Assembly (NCBI RefSeq): GCF_001687325.1 | Contig: NZ_LZRD01000018.1 | Span: 1 to 64,000 of the forward strand | DNA: 64,000 nt | DNA from: Streptomyces sp. PTY087I2 | GTDB taxonomy: Bacteria; Actinomycetota; Actinomycetes; Streptomycetales; Streptomycetaceae | Reading direction: 5' to 3' | Part shown: piece by piece, positions 1 through 7,934 of the stretch | Position numbering within the stretch: position 1 is the first letter of the stretch | How the letters are laid out: each line of letters begins with the position of its first letter | Notes under the pieces: model-generated | Told to the model about the DNA's origin: nothing | The model's database searches: none | Seen by the model: only the letters and a program-made list of their open reading frames with translations | Position numbers and translations under genes: made by a program

Positions 1-136
1 GAGTGAAGGGCAGATTGCCCACGTGTTACTCACCCGTTCGCCACTAATCCACCACCGAAGCGGCTTCATCGTTCGACTTGCATGTGTTAAGCACGCCGCC
101 AGCGTTCGTCCTGAGCCAGGATCAAACTCTCCGTGA
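1..136 (-). rRNA. 16S ribosomal RNA, 5' end (partial)
   Basis: The reverse complement reads as the 5' end of an actinobacterial 16S rRNA. It has the conserved AGAGTTTGATCCTGGCTCAG stretch at about 111-130, followed by the GACGAACGCTGGCGGCGTGC segment and the variable V1 helix. The gene runs leftward off the window, so only about 136 nt are present. The mature 5' end is placed at the TCACGGAGAG start, within a few bases. The 23S and 5S genes should lie beyond the left edge. Confidence 0.97.
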
Positions 137-400
137 ATGTTTACCCGTAATCGGGTGCACACACACGAGAGCGGAACAACCGGTCGGAATAAGACCCGTT
201 GTTCACAGCGTCCTCGCTGTGTATTTCAAAAGGAACCACGTCCCGACCATGACGGCCGGAGACGGGGTATCAACATATCTGGCGTTGACTTTTGGCACGC
301 TGTTGAGTTCTCAAGGAACGGACGCTTCCTTCGGTCCCGTATCACCGGGGCCCTCCGGGCGCTTCCCTTCGTTTTACTTCTTTGTCCTGCTGTCTTGCGT
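137..400 (-). other. rrn transcribed leader / 16S processing region
   Basis: This stretch has no gene. On the minus strand it holds the TTGAGAACTCAACAGCGTGC element (about 297-316) and the following GCCAAAAGTC block, a motif I recall from Streptomyces pre-16S leaders, where it takes part in anti-termination or processing. A GC-rich inverted segment (about 340-362) could pair locally. I read it as the leader between the last rrn promoter and mature 16S. ORFs translated from this area are composition artefacts. Confidence 0.7.
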
Positions 401-605
401 TTCCGACTCTATCAGACTCTTTCGTGTCCGATTCCCGGTCGAAGCGGGCCATGCAGTTTCGCTTTCCAGGTTCTCCGCTTTCGCGGTTTCCCTTTCCGGC
501 GGTTCCCACTTTACCAGACTCTTTTTCGTTCCGTTTCCGGTCCGAATTCGATTTCCGGTGGCCTGTGGAGTGGCCTTGCCTTTCGGCGGATCCGACTTTA
601 TCAGA
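400..605 (-). promoter_or_regulatory. tandem rrn promoter elements (three repeated -10-like boxes)
   Basis: Three similar minus-strand boxes are spaced about 90 bp apart: TGATAAAGTC (593-602), TCTGGTAAAGTGGG (505-518) and TGATAGAGTC (405-414). Each sits in a similar context (TCTGATA/GTAAAGT followed by GGAA). This repetition is the usual look of Streptomyces rrn operons, which have three or four tandem promoters. The assignment as promoters is by resemblance. I could not pick clear -35 boxes for these three. Confidence 0.6.
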
Positions 606-747
606 AACTCACGGGGCAAACGAACGACCCGAGCGATTCGAGAAAGGAGAATCATTGTGGCCCGGCGGAGTTAACGAGAACCCCTGCACGAGCGGAGTAG
701 ACATTATGCGCTCATCCCGAACTTGTCCAGTCCGAGGCAACCGTTCA

Positions 748-776
748 AATCTACCTCCCCACATCAACCGTGTCAA
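748..776 (-). promoter_or_regulatory. rrn promoter P1, sigma-70/HrdB type
   Basis: On the minus strand a perfect TTGACA -35 box (771-776) is followed after exactly 17 bases by TAGATT (748-753). This is a near-consensus principal-sigma promoter. It is the most upstream of the promoter-like elements before the 16S gene and lies about 60 bp from the end of the neighbouring SpoIIM-family gene, which is transcribed in the same direction. It probably drives the rRNA operon. Confidence 0.75.
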
Positions 777-835
777 CGGGTTTTGTGGGCGAGGAGGACA
801 CTAGCAGCTCAGCCGGGGTGAAAGCACATCGGCGG

Positions 836-1843
836 TCAGGCTGCGGTGGGAAGTTCGGCGCTGCGTTCGACCGCTGCGAGGTCGCCCGTGTCACCGGCGC
901 GGGCCGCGCGGCCGCCGAGGATGTAGACGTACGCGAGAAAGGCCAGCTCAGCGGCGATGCCGATGGTGATCCGGGCCCAGGTGGGGAGACCGGACGGGGT
1001 CACGAAGCCCTCGATGATCCCGGAGACGAACAGGACCAGGGCCAGGCCGATCGCCATGCCCAGTGCGGCGCGGCCCTGCTGGGCCAGGGCGGTCCGGCGT
1101 GACAGGGGGCCCGGGTCGATCACCGTCCAGCCGAGGCGCAGCCCCGTGCCTGCGGCGACGAACACCGCAGTCAGTTCGAGCAGACCGTGAGGCAGTACCA
1201 GGCCGAGGAAGACGTCGAGCCGGCCCGCGGAGGACATGAGGCCCATGCCGACGCCGAGGTTCAGCATGTTGAGGAAGAGGATCCAGATCACCGGTATGCA
1301 GAGGAACGCCCCCAGGACCAGGCACATGGCCGCGGCCTGCGCGTTGTTCGTCCATACCTGTGCCGCGAACGACGCCGCCGGATGGCTGGAGTAGTAGGTC
1401 TCGTACTCCCCGCCCGGCCGGGTCATCGCGCGGAGGTCTTCCGGTGCCGCGATCGCGGCCTGCACCTCCGGGTGCGTACCTATCCACCATCCCAGCAGTG
1501 CTGCCACCGCGGTCGAGAGCACCGCCGTGGGAACCCACCAGTGGCGCGAGCGGTAGACCGCGGCGGGGAATCCCGTGGTGAGGAACCGGGCCGCGTCCCG
1601 CCAGGAGGCCTTGCGGGTGCCCGTCACGGTCGACCGGGCGCGGGCCACGAGCTGGGTGAGGCGTCCGGTGAGGAGCGGGTCGGAGCTGCTCGACTGGATC
1701 AGCGAGAGGTGCGTCGCCGTGCGTTGGTAGAGAACGACCAGTTCGTCCGCTTCCGCACCCGTGAGGCGGCGCCCTCGGCGCAGGAGGTGTTCCAGGCGGT
1801 CCCACTCCGTGCGGTGGGCGGTGACGAAGACGTCGAGGTCCAT
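836..1843 (-). CDS. stage II sporulation protein M (SpoIIM/DUF95) family membrane protein
   Basis: A 335-residue integral membrane protein. The first ~100 residues are soluble and helical. Hydrophobic segments follow at about 104-122, 168-200, 205-235 and 260-310, separated by charged loops. This matches the SpoIIM-like family, which in actinobacteria is usually encoded beside an RDD gene, as here (divergent, 120 bp away). In Bacillus SpoIIM belongs to the DMP peptidoglycan-degrading complex. In Streptomyces the role of this family is not settled, so only the family call is firm. An ATG with GGAG 12 nt upstream supports the start. Confidence 0.85.
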   Translation of the reverse strand: MDLDVFVTAHRTEWDRLEHLLRRGRRLTGAEADELVVLYQRTATHLSLIQSSSSDPLLTGRLTQLVARARSTVTGTRKASWRDAARFLTTGFPAAVYRSRHWWVPTAVLSTAVAALLGWWIGTHPEVQAAIAAPEDLRAMTRPGGEYETYYSSHPAASFAAQVWTNNAQAAAMCLVLGAFLCIPVIWILFLNMLNLGVGMGLMSSAGRLDVFLGLVLPHGLLELTAVFVAAGTGLRLGWTVIDPGPLSRRTALAQQGRAALGMAIGLALVLFVSGIIEGFVTPSGLPTWARITIGIAAELAFLAYVYILGGRAARAGDTGDLAAVERSAELPTAA

Positions 1844-1962
1844 GGGCGTCTGTTGCTCCTGGCAAAGGGGCGTACGGGTCCGTACTGCTGCGGCGCGCTC
1901 GCGGTCAGCTTGGCAGACTGGGCCCGGCTGGGGCAGGGAAGGTCGGCGAAGGGTGGGGACCG

Positions 1963-2934
1963 ATGAGTGAGCTGGTGACCGGTGACGCGGTCGTTCTGGG
2001 CTTGAGGCCCGCCCGGCTGCCCAGCCGGGCCCTGGCCTCCGCCATCGATCTGGCGGTGACGTTCGCCGTCTTCATCCTCGTCTCGGTGCTGCTGGGTATC
2101 GCTTCCGCCGCCCTCGACGAGGCCGCCCTCGCCGCGATCGGGGTCGCCTCGTTCCTGCTGGTCCTGATCGGTGGGCCCGTCGCGGTCGAGACGCTGAGCC
2201 ACGGCCGCTCGCTGGGGAAGCTGGCGTGCGGGCTGCGGGTGGTGCGGGACGACGGTGGGCCGATCCGTTTCCGTCACGCGCTCGTACGTGGGGCCATGGG
2301 GCTCGTCGAGATCCTCCTGACCTTCGGTGCCGTGGCCTCCATCGCGTCGCTGGTGTCGGCGCGGGGCCGCCGGATCGGTGATGTGTTCGCCGGAACGCTG
2401 GTGATCCGGGAGCGCGTCGCCGCGACGGGCCGGTCCGTCGCCGTGCCGCCTCCCCCGCCCTGGCTGGTGGGCCGGTTCGCGGAGCTGGATTTGTCGGGCG
2501 TACCGGACGAGCTCTGGTCCGCGGTACGGCAGTACCTGACGCGGATGCAGCAGCTGGATCCCGGGGTGGGGCGGTCGATCGCGGAACGGCTGGCCGGTGA
2601 GCTGGTCGCGCGGACGGGGGCCGCCGCGCCCCAGGGTGTTCCCGCGGCCGCGTTTCTGGCGGCGGTGGTGCATGAGCGGCAGTCCCGGGATGCGCGGCGC
2701 GTGTTCGCCGGGCCTCGGGCCGGGGCCGGGGGGTACGTCGAGGCTCCGATTGCCCCCGTAACCCTTGTGTCCCCTGTGTCCCCTGGGCCCCCTGTTGTCG
2801 CTGAGGCCGGTGGGCTTGGTGGGAGTGGGGGTGCTGGTGCTGGTGCTGCTGCCGGTGGTGGGGGCGGTGGCGTCGGTGATGACCGGCAGCGGCGCGGGGG
2901 TGTTTCCTCGACCGGGTTCGCTCCGCCCGGTTAG
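1963..2934 (+). CDS. RDD family membrane protein
   Basis: A 323-residue protein with an RDD domain in the N-terminal half. The Arg-Leu-Pro-Ser-Arg stretch near residue 18 is followed by helices at about 26-50 and 57-75, and by the conserved GRSLGKLACGLRVVRDDGGP region (about 80-105), where RDD proteins carry their signature residues. The last ~70 residues are low-complexity, rich in Gly, Ala, Pro and Val. It is divergent from the SpoIIM-family gene, a common actinobacterial pairing. A GGGGA box precedes the ATG. Its TAG stop shares bases with the TAA stop of the convergent next gene (TTAG at 2931-2934). RDD proteins are mostly of unknown function or linked to transport. Confidence 0.85.
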   Translation: MSELVTGDAVVLGLRPARLPSRALASAIDLAVTFAVFILVSVLLGIASAALDEAALAAIGVASFLLVLIGGPVAVETLSHGRSLGKLACGLRVVRDDGGPIRFRHALVRGAMGLVEILLTFGAVASIASLVSARGRRIGDVFAGTLVIRERVAATGRSVAVPPPPPWLVGRFAELDLSGVPDELWSAVRQYLTRMQQLDPGVGRSIAERLAGELVARTGAAAPQGVPAAAFLAAVVHERQSRDARRVFAGPRAGAGGYVEAPIAPVTLVSPVSPGPPVVAEAGGLGGSGGAGAGAAAGGGGGGVGDDRQRRGGVSSTGFAPPG

Positions 2935-3608
2935 TCGGCGCCCGGGCCACCCGTGTCCGGATTGCTCGTTTCCAGCTCGCTGAGGTCCGGGCCGTAGGTG
3001 CGCGGGGACGGGGGTGTCTCCAGGTGTTCGAGCTCGATGCCGGGGGCCGCGAGGACCACGTCACCGGCGATGTGGACGGTGTGCTGCTCGCCGGTGTCCA
3101 GGGCGCTGACCTGGTATTCGTCCACGATCAAGGGGCCGTTGTCAGTGGCGTGCGCTTCACTGTTCATCAGGGCCCAGGACTGGTCGACGGTTCTGGGCGC
3201 GAGGACCGGGTCCGTGAAGGTGACCACGCGGACGCGGGTCGTGGGCGAAGCAGGGGTGAGGCGCAGGAGACGGGTCATCGCGATGAGGAACGCGGGGGAC
3301 GTGCCGGCGAAGGCGTGGGCGCGGACGTTGCCTTCGGTGGCGTGGCTGCCGGTGGGATCGGTCCGGACCCAGGTGACCCCTTCCAGGGCCGCTCCTCGTA
3401 CCTGCCAGCTCGCGGCATGGAGTTCGAGGCGGATGGGCCGGCCCAGCTCGTCCAGGGCGAGGTCGACGGAGCCGAGGTGGTCTCCGGAGGGGGATGTGGT
3501 CTGGGAGACGTAGCGCCAGCCGGAGGGGCCGGGGGCGCAGTGGAAGTGTTCTTCGCCGAGGGGGGTGTGATCGTGAAGGTCGTGGAGCGAATACCTGCCG
3601 CGGGGCAT
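2931..3608 (-). CDS. conserved hypothetical protein, unknown function
   Basis: A 225-residue soluble protein starting MPRGRYSLHDLHDH. An upstream in-frame ATG at 3725 would add Arg/Pro-rich sequence with no coding character, so 3608 is chosen. No signal peptide or membrane segment is seen. The composition is balanced with many beta-prone stretches (for example around RYVSQTTSPSGDH and TVHIAGDVVLAAPG). I do not recognise the family and assign no function. It is convergent with the RDD gene, with overlapping stop codons, and lies downstream of the ahcY terminator. Confidence 0.6.
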   Translation of the reverse strand: MPRGRYSLHDLHDHTPLGEEHFHCAPGPSGWRYVSQTTSPSGDHLGSVDLALDELGRPIRLELHAASWQVRGAALEGVTWVRTDPTGSHATEGNVRAHAFAGTSPAFLIAMTRLLRLTPASPTTRVRVVTFTDPVLAPRTVDQSWALMNSEAHATDNGPLIVDEYQVSALDTGEQHTVHIAGDVVLAAPGIELEHLETPPSPRTYGPDLSELETSNPDTGGPGAD

Positions 3609-3762
3609 GGGGTCCTTCGGGTTCCTCGGGCTGTGCGGGGGCGGTAACGGGAGCAGGCCCCCGGCACGGGGGTGCGGGGGCCTGCACTCGGACCTGCTAC
3701 GTATCTGCCGCGGACGGCGACGCATCTGCCGCGGAGCTGCCGCTGGATGCTGTGACGCCGCT

Positions 3763-3794
3763 CGGCGTTCGGAAGGCCGGCCTTCCGAACGCCG
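3763..3794. terminator. perfect 32-nt palindrome downstream of ahcY
   Basis: CGGCGTTCGGAAGGCC is followed directly by its exact reverse complement. The centre is 8-9 nt past the first half, and the element starts 8 nt beyond the ahcY stop (3803). A loop-free 16-bp arm on each side would form a very stable hairpin, or a cruciform in DNA. I infer an intrinsic terminator without a U-tract, as is common in Streptomyces. Confidence 0.75.
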
Positions 3795-3802
3795 GGGGTG
3801 GA

Positions 3803-5260
3803 TCAGTAGCGGTAGTGGTCGGGCTTGTACGGGCCCTCCACCTCGACACCGATGTACGCCGCCTGCTCGGGGCGCAGCGTCGTGAGCTTGACGCCCAGCG
3901 CGTCGAGGTGGAGGCGGGCGACCTTCTCGTCCAGGTGCTTCGGCAGCACGTACACGTCGGTCGGGTACTCCTCGGGCTTCGTGAACAGCTCGATCTGCGC
4001 GAGGGTCTGGTCGGCGAAGCTGTTGGACATCACGAAGGACGGGTGTCCGGTCGCGTTGCCCAGGTTCAGCAGGCGGCCCTCGGACAGGACGATGAGGACC
4101 TTGCCGTCGGGGAACGTCCAGGTGTGGACCTGGGGCTTGACCTCGTCCTTGACGATGCCGTCGATCCGGGCGAGACCGGCCATGTCGATCTCGTTGTCGA
4201 AGTGGCCGATGTTCCCGACGATGGCCTGGTGCTTCATCCGGGCCATGTCCTTGGCCATGATGATGTCCTTGTTGCCCGTCGTGGTGATGAAGATGTCGGC
4301 CGTCTCCACGACGTCGTCCAGCGTGGCGACCTGGTAGCCGTCCATCGCCGCCTGGAGCGCGCAGATCGGGTCGATCTCCGTGATGATCACGCGGGCGCCC
4401 TGGCCGCGCAGGGACTCCGCGCAGCCCTTGCCCACGTCGCCGTAGCCGAAGACGACGGCGGTCTTGCCGCCGATGAGGACGTCGGTGGCGCGGTTGATGC
4501 CGTCGATGAGGGAGTGGCGGCAGCCGTACTTGTTGTCGAACTTGGACTTGGTCACCGCGTCGTTCACGTTGATCGCGGGGAACAGGAGGGAGCCATCACG
4601 GTGCATCTCGTACAGGCGGTGGACACCCGTCGTCGTCTCCTCGGTGACACCGCGGATCTCGGACGCGAGCTGGGTCCACTTCTGCGGGGCCTCGCCGAGG
4701 GTGCGGTTCAGCAGGGTGAGGATGTGGGCGTACTCCTCGCTGTCCGCGGTCGACGGGTCCGGGGCGGCGCCGGCCTTCTCGAACTCGACGCCCTTGTGGA
4801 CGAGGAGGGTGGCGTCACCACCGTCGTCCAGGATCATGTTCGGGCCGCCGGTGGGGGTGTTCGGCCAGGTCAGCGCCTGCTCCGTGCACCACCAGTACTC
4901 CTCCAGGGTCTCGCCCTTCCAGGCGAAGACCGGGACGCCCGCGGGTGCTTCCGGGGTGCCGTTCGGGCCGACCGCGATGGCGGCGGCGGCGTGGTCCTGG
5001 GTGGAGAAGATGTTGCAGGAGGCCCAGCGGACCTCGGCGCCCAGGGCGACGAGGGTCTCGATGAGCACGGCGGTCTGCACCGTCATGTGCAGCGAGCCGG
5101 TGATCCGGGCACCGGCCAGCGGCTGGGCGGCGGCGAACTCCTTGCGGATCGACATCAGGCCGGGCATCTCGTGCTCGGCGAGCGTGATCTCCTTGCGCCC
5201 GAACGGGGCGAGGGAGAGGTCGGCGACCTTGAAGTCCTGGCGGTTGGTGGCCGTCGTCAT
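3803..5260 (-). CDS. ahcY: adenosylhomocysteinase (S-adenosyl-L-homocysteine hydrolase)
   Basis: A 485-residue enzyme that hydrolyses S-adenosylhomocysteine to adenosine and homocysteine in the activated-methyl cycle, using tightly bound NAD. The Rossmann motif VVFGYGDVGKGCAESLRGQG is plain near residue 275. The conserved N-terminal substrate region (SLHMTVQTAVLIETL) and the C-terminal YKPDHYRY tail are also present. The length matches actinobacterial homologues. A longer frame to 5416 exists, but family alignment begins at MTTATNRQDF, with an AGGAG-like box upstream. It follows the cation exporter gene with a ~280-bp gap, so it probably has its own promoter. Confidence 0.96.
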   Translation of the reverse strand: MTTATNRQDFKVADLSLAPFGRKEITLAEHEMPGLMSIRKEFAAAQPLAGARITGSLHMTVQTAVLIETLVALGAEVRWASCNIFSTQDHAAAAIAVGPNGTPEAPAGVPVFAWKGETLEEYWWCTEQALTWPNTPTGGPNMILDDGGDATLLVHKGVEFEKAGAAPDPSTADSEEYAHILTLLNRTLGEAPQKWTQLASEIRGVTEETTTGVHRLYEMHRDGSLLFPAINVNDAVTKSKFDNKYGCRHSLIDGINRATDVLIGGKTAVVFGYGDVGKGCAESLRGQGARVIITEIDPICALQAAMDGYQVATLDDVVETADIFITTTGNKDIIMAKDMARMKHQAIVGNIGHFDNEIDMAGLARIDGIVKDEVKPQVHTWTFPDGKVLIVLSEGRLLNLGNATGHPSFVMSNSFADQTLAQIELFTKPEEYPTDVYVLPKHLDEKVARLHLDALGVKLTTLRPEQAAYIGVEVEGPYKPDHYRY

Positions 5261-5539
5261 AACGGGCTGCTCCTCGTGATGGGTCGAGGGTGGGCTGTCT
5301 GGGCTGACTCTGCGGCGCGGCGGGCACAGGAGTGCCCGGGGCGGATCCGCAGTGCAGTCCGTCGGAGGCCCTCTGTCCCTCGCCCGGCTCGCTCGTGCCA
5401 GCCGGTCGACCGCCATCAGCAGCGACGTCTGTTTTCCGTATCCGAATCTACACCGAACGGCCCAGTGAGCCCCAGCCCGTTCGGGGAGAGGGGCGTGTGT
5501 GCGGGGTCACCGGGCCGATCGGGGCTGGTGTGCGGTGGG
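5261..5539 (-). other. intergenic leader upstream of ahcY
   Basis: A gap of about 280 bases. On the minus strand an AT-richer patch, GTGTAGATTCGGATAC (about 5439-5454), offers a possible -10 region for ahcY and would give a leader of roughly 170 nt. The inverted pair GGGCACtcctGTGCCC lies around 5322-5338. I looked for the SAH riboswitch core in this leader and did not see a convincing match. Confidence 0.4.
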
Positions 5540-6538
5540 TCAGTGGCCGGAATCGCTCGGGGCGTCGGTCGGGGCCTCGGTCGGGCCGTCGAGTGTCTTG
5601 CCCGGGTTGGTTCCGGTCGCGGCGGCCTCCGCGTTGTAGATGTCCGGCTCCAGGTAGATGACCCGGGCGATCGGGACCGCCGCGCGGATGCGGTTCTCGG
5701 CGGCGTTGATGGCTTCGGCGACCTCGGCGGCGGTCTCGTCGTGCCGGACCGCGATCTTGGCGGCGACCAGCAGTTCCTCGGGGCCGAGGTGCAGGGTGCG
5801 CATGTGGATGATGCGAGTGACGGTGTCGCCGTCCACCACGGCCGCCTTGATCTTCTCGACGTCCTCGATGCCCGCGGACTCGCCGAGCAGGAGGGACTTC
5901 GTCTCGACGGCCAGGACGATCGCGATGAGGATCAGCAGGATGCCGATGCAGAGGGTGCCGATGCCGTCCCAGACGCCGTTGCCGGTGGCGAGGGCGAGGC
6001 CGACGCCGCCGAGCGCCAGGATCAGGCCGACGAGGGCGCCGAGGTCCTCCAGCAGGACGACCGGCAGCTCGGGGGCCTTGGAACGGCGGACGAACTCGGT
6101 CCAGGAGCGGTTGCCCCGGGTGAGGTTGGACTCCTTGATCGCCGTACGGAAGGAGAAGAGCTCGGCGATGATCGCGAAGACCAGGACCCCGACGGGCCAG
6201 TACCAGGCCTCGATCGCGTGCGGGTGCTTGATCTTCTCGTAGCCCTCGTAGACCGCGAACATGCCACCGACCGAGAAGAGGACGATGGAGACGAGGAACG
6301 CGTAGATGTAGCGCTCGCGTCCGTAGCCGAAGGGGTGCTCGGGGGTGGCTTCGCGCTTCGCCCTCTTGCCGCCGAGCAGCAGGAGTCCCTGGTTGCCGGA
6401 GTCGGCGAGCGAGTGGACGCTCTCCGCGAGCATCGACGAAGACCCACTGAAGAGGAACGCTACGAATTTGGCCACGGCGATCGAGAGGTTGGCGGCGAGT
6501 GCCGCCACGATCGCCTTGGTTCCGCCTGACGCGCTCAT
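5540..6538 (-). CDS. cation diffusion facilitator family transporter
   Basis: A 332-residue cytoplasmic-membrane metal/proton antiporter of the CDF family. The N-terminal half has transmembrane helices, with the SMLAESVHSLADSGNQ segment (around residues 37-52) corresponding to the metal-site helix HxxxD/DxxxD region. A second site is carried by helices near 155-215. The C-terminal ~100 residues form the cytoplasmic ferredoxin-like domain. The substrate, probably Zn, Fe or Mn, cannot be fixed from sequence. The start is MSASGGTKAI; the upstream in-frame ATG gives an unlikely extension. It lies 87 bp downstream of manA and probably shares its transcript. Confidence 0.88.
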   Translation of the reverse strand: MSASGGTKAIVAALAANLSIAVAKFVAFLFSGSSSMLAESVHSLADSGNQGLLLLGGKRAKREATPEHPFGYGRERYIYAFLVSIVLFSVGGMFAVYEGYEKIKHPHAIEAWYWPVGVLVFAIIAELFSFRTAIKESNLTRGNRSWTEFVRRSKAPELPVVLLEDLGALVGLILALGGVGLALATGNGVWDGIGTLCIGILLILIAIVLAVETKSLLLGESAGIEDVEKIKAAVVDGDTVTRIIHMRTLHLGPEELLVAAKIAVRHDETAAEVAEAINAAENRIRAAVPIARVIYLEPDIYNAEAAATGTNPGKTLDGPTEAPTDAPSDSGH

Positions 6539-6625
6539 GGGTGCGTGGTGTCCCTTCGTCGGTGCGCGGCACGTGCCGTCGCGGTGAGGCGGCACATTGT
6601 TGCAGCCGTCCGGGCGGCCCGTGGG

Positions 6626-7801
6626 TCAGGCCGCCACGGTGGCCCGGAAGAGTGTGCCCGGACCCGCCGCCTCGACACGCTCGCCGGCCGGGACGTAGGC
6701 CGACTCCCCCGGTCCGAGGGCGATTTCGCCGACCGTGACGGTGCCCGCCGTGCAGAGCAGGATCTGGGGGGTGGGGGCGGTCAGGTCGGCGGGGGCCGCC
6801 CCGGAGGCGAGGGTGTAGCGGGACAGGGCGAACTCGTCGACCGGGGTTTCGTAGCGTTCCTCGCCCGACGGGGCCGCCTCCGGGCGCAGCACGCCGGGCT
6901 CGGTGGCTTCGAACCGGACGATACGGAGGAGTTCGGGGACGTCGATGTGCTTGGGGGTCAGACCGCAGCGCAGCACGTTGTCCGAGTTGGCCATGATCTC
7001 GACGCCGAGGCCGTCGAGATAGGCGTGCGGGACGCCCGCACCGAGGAACAGGGCTTCCCCGGGCTGGAGTTGCACGTAGTTCAGCAGCATCGCGGCGAGT
7101 ACGCCGGGGTCGCCGGGGAAGTGGTGGGCGATGCGGGCGTACGGGGCGTGGGTGCCGCCGAGGCGTTCGGCGGCGGCCGCCGCCTCCGTCACGGTCTCGG
7201 TCATCACCGCCGGGTCCGCGCCGAGGATCGCCGTCAGCACCTCGCGGAGGGCCGCCTCCTCGGGGTGGGCGCGGAGGAGGTCCACGTACGGCTTGAGGGA
7301 GTCGACTCCCAGCGCCTCCATCGCGTCCGCCGCCTCGGCGGGCGGGCGGAAGCCGCACAGTCCGGCGAAGGGGGTGAGGGCGCAGATCAGTTCGGGCTTG
7401 TGGTTCGCGTCCTTGTACGTGCGGTGGGGGGCGTCCACGGGGACGCCCCGGGCCTCCTCGTCGGCGTAACCCTCACGGGCCTGGTCCAGGTCGGGGTGGA
7501 CCTGTACGGAGAGGGGGGCGCCGGCGGCGAGGAGCTTCAGGAGGAAGGGGAGGCGGGGGCCGAACCGGGCGACGGTCGGGGCGCCGAGCTCGCCTTCCGG
7601 GTCGGCGTCGATGGCCTCGGTGAGGGCCAGCTCGATCTCGCCGGACGCGGTGGTACGGGTGATACGTGAGGGCGCTCCGGGGTGGGCTCCCATCCACATC
7701 TCGGCCTGCGGTTCGCCGGTGGGCGCGATGCCGAGCAGGGCGGGGATGGCCGTCGTGGACCCCCAGGCGTAGGGGCGCACGGTGTTGGACAGGCGGTCCA
7801 T
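6626..7801 (-). CDS. manA: mannose-6-phosphate isomerase, class I
   Basis: A 391-residue zinc-dependent type I phosphomannose isomerase, interconverting fructose-6-P and mannose-6-P as the entry to GDP-mannose. Zinc ligands are visible: the Gln and His of SVQVHPD (about residue 100), the Glu of NHKPELI (about 136) and the His of GVPHAYLDG (about 255). The start MDRLSNTVRPYAWGS is typical of the family. It sits with a SIS-domain protein, a Trm112-like protein and manB in one minus-strand block, a grouping also recalled from mycobacteria. Confidence 0.95.
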   Translation of the reverse strand: MDRLSNTVRPYAWGSTTAIPALLGIAPTGEPQAEMWMGAHPGAPSRITRTTASGEIELALTEAIDADPEGELGAPTVARFGPRLPFLLKLLAAGAPLSVQVHPDLDQAREGYADEEARGVPVDAPHRTYKDANHKPELICALTPFAGLCGFRPPAEAADAMEALGVDSLKPYVDLLRAHPEEAALREVLTAILGADPAVMTETVTEAAAAAERLGGTHAPYARIAHHFPGDPGVLAAMLLNYVQLQPGEALFLGAGVPHAYLDGLGVEIMANSDNVLRCGLTPKHIDVPELLRIVRFEATEPGVLRPEAAPSGEERYETPVDEFALSRYTLASGAAPADLTAPTPQILLCTAGTVTVGEIALGPGESAYVPAGERVEAAGPGTLFRATVAA

Positions 7802-7934
7802 GGAGTCGTCCTCGGGTGGGGCGGGTGGGCGTGATTCTCTGCGTCACCAGGGATACCAGGGTTGTGTGAGGTCCTGGCGTCGTGGGGGTGTCCGGGGGGT
7901 GTGGGGTCGGTCGGAGCGAGCCCGGGGCGAGTTC

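Noticed and set aside
78..804. Long open frames on both strands across 78-804
   Set aside because: The 5' part lies in 16S rRNA and the rest overlaps the rrn leader and promoters. The translations are Ser/Phe/Arg-rich without family resemblance, so they are shadows.
5261..5460. SAH riboswitch upstream of ahcY
   Set aside because: The leader is long enough, but I could not find the conserved SAH core or the pseudoknot pairing by eye. A covariance-model search would decide.
3494..6529. 1011-residue plus-strand frame through ahcY and the exporter gene
   Set aside because: Antisense to two clear genes, with a composition typical of a shadow frame.
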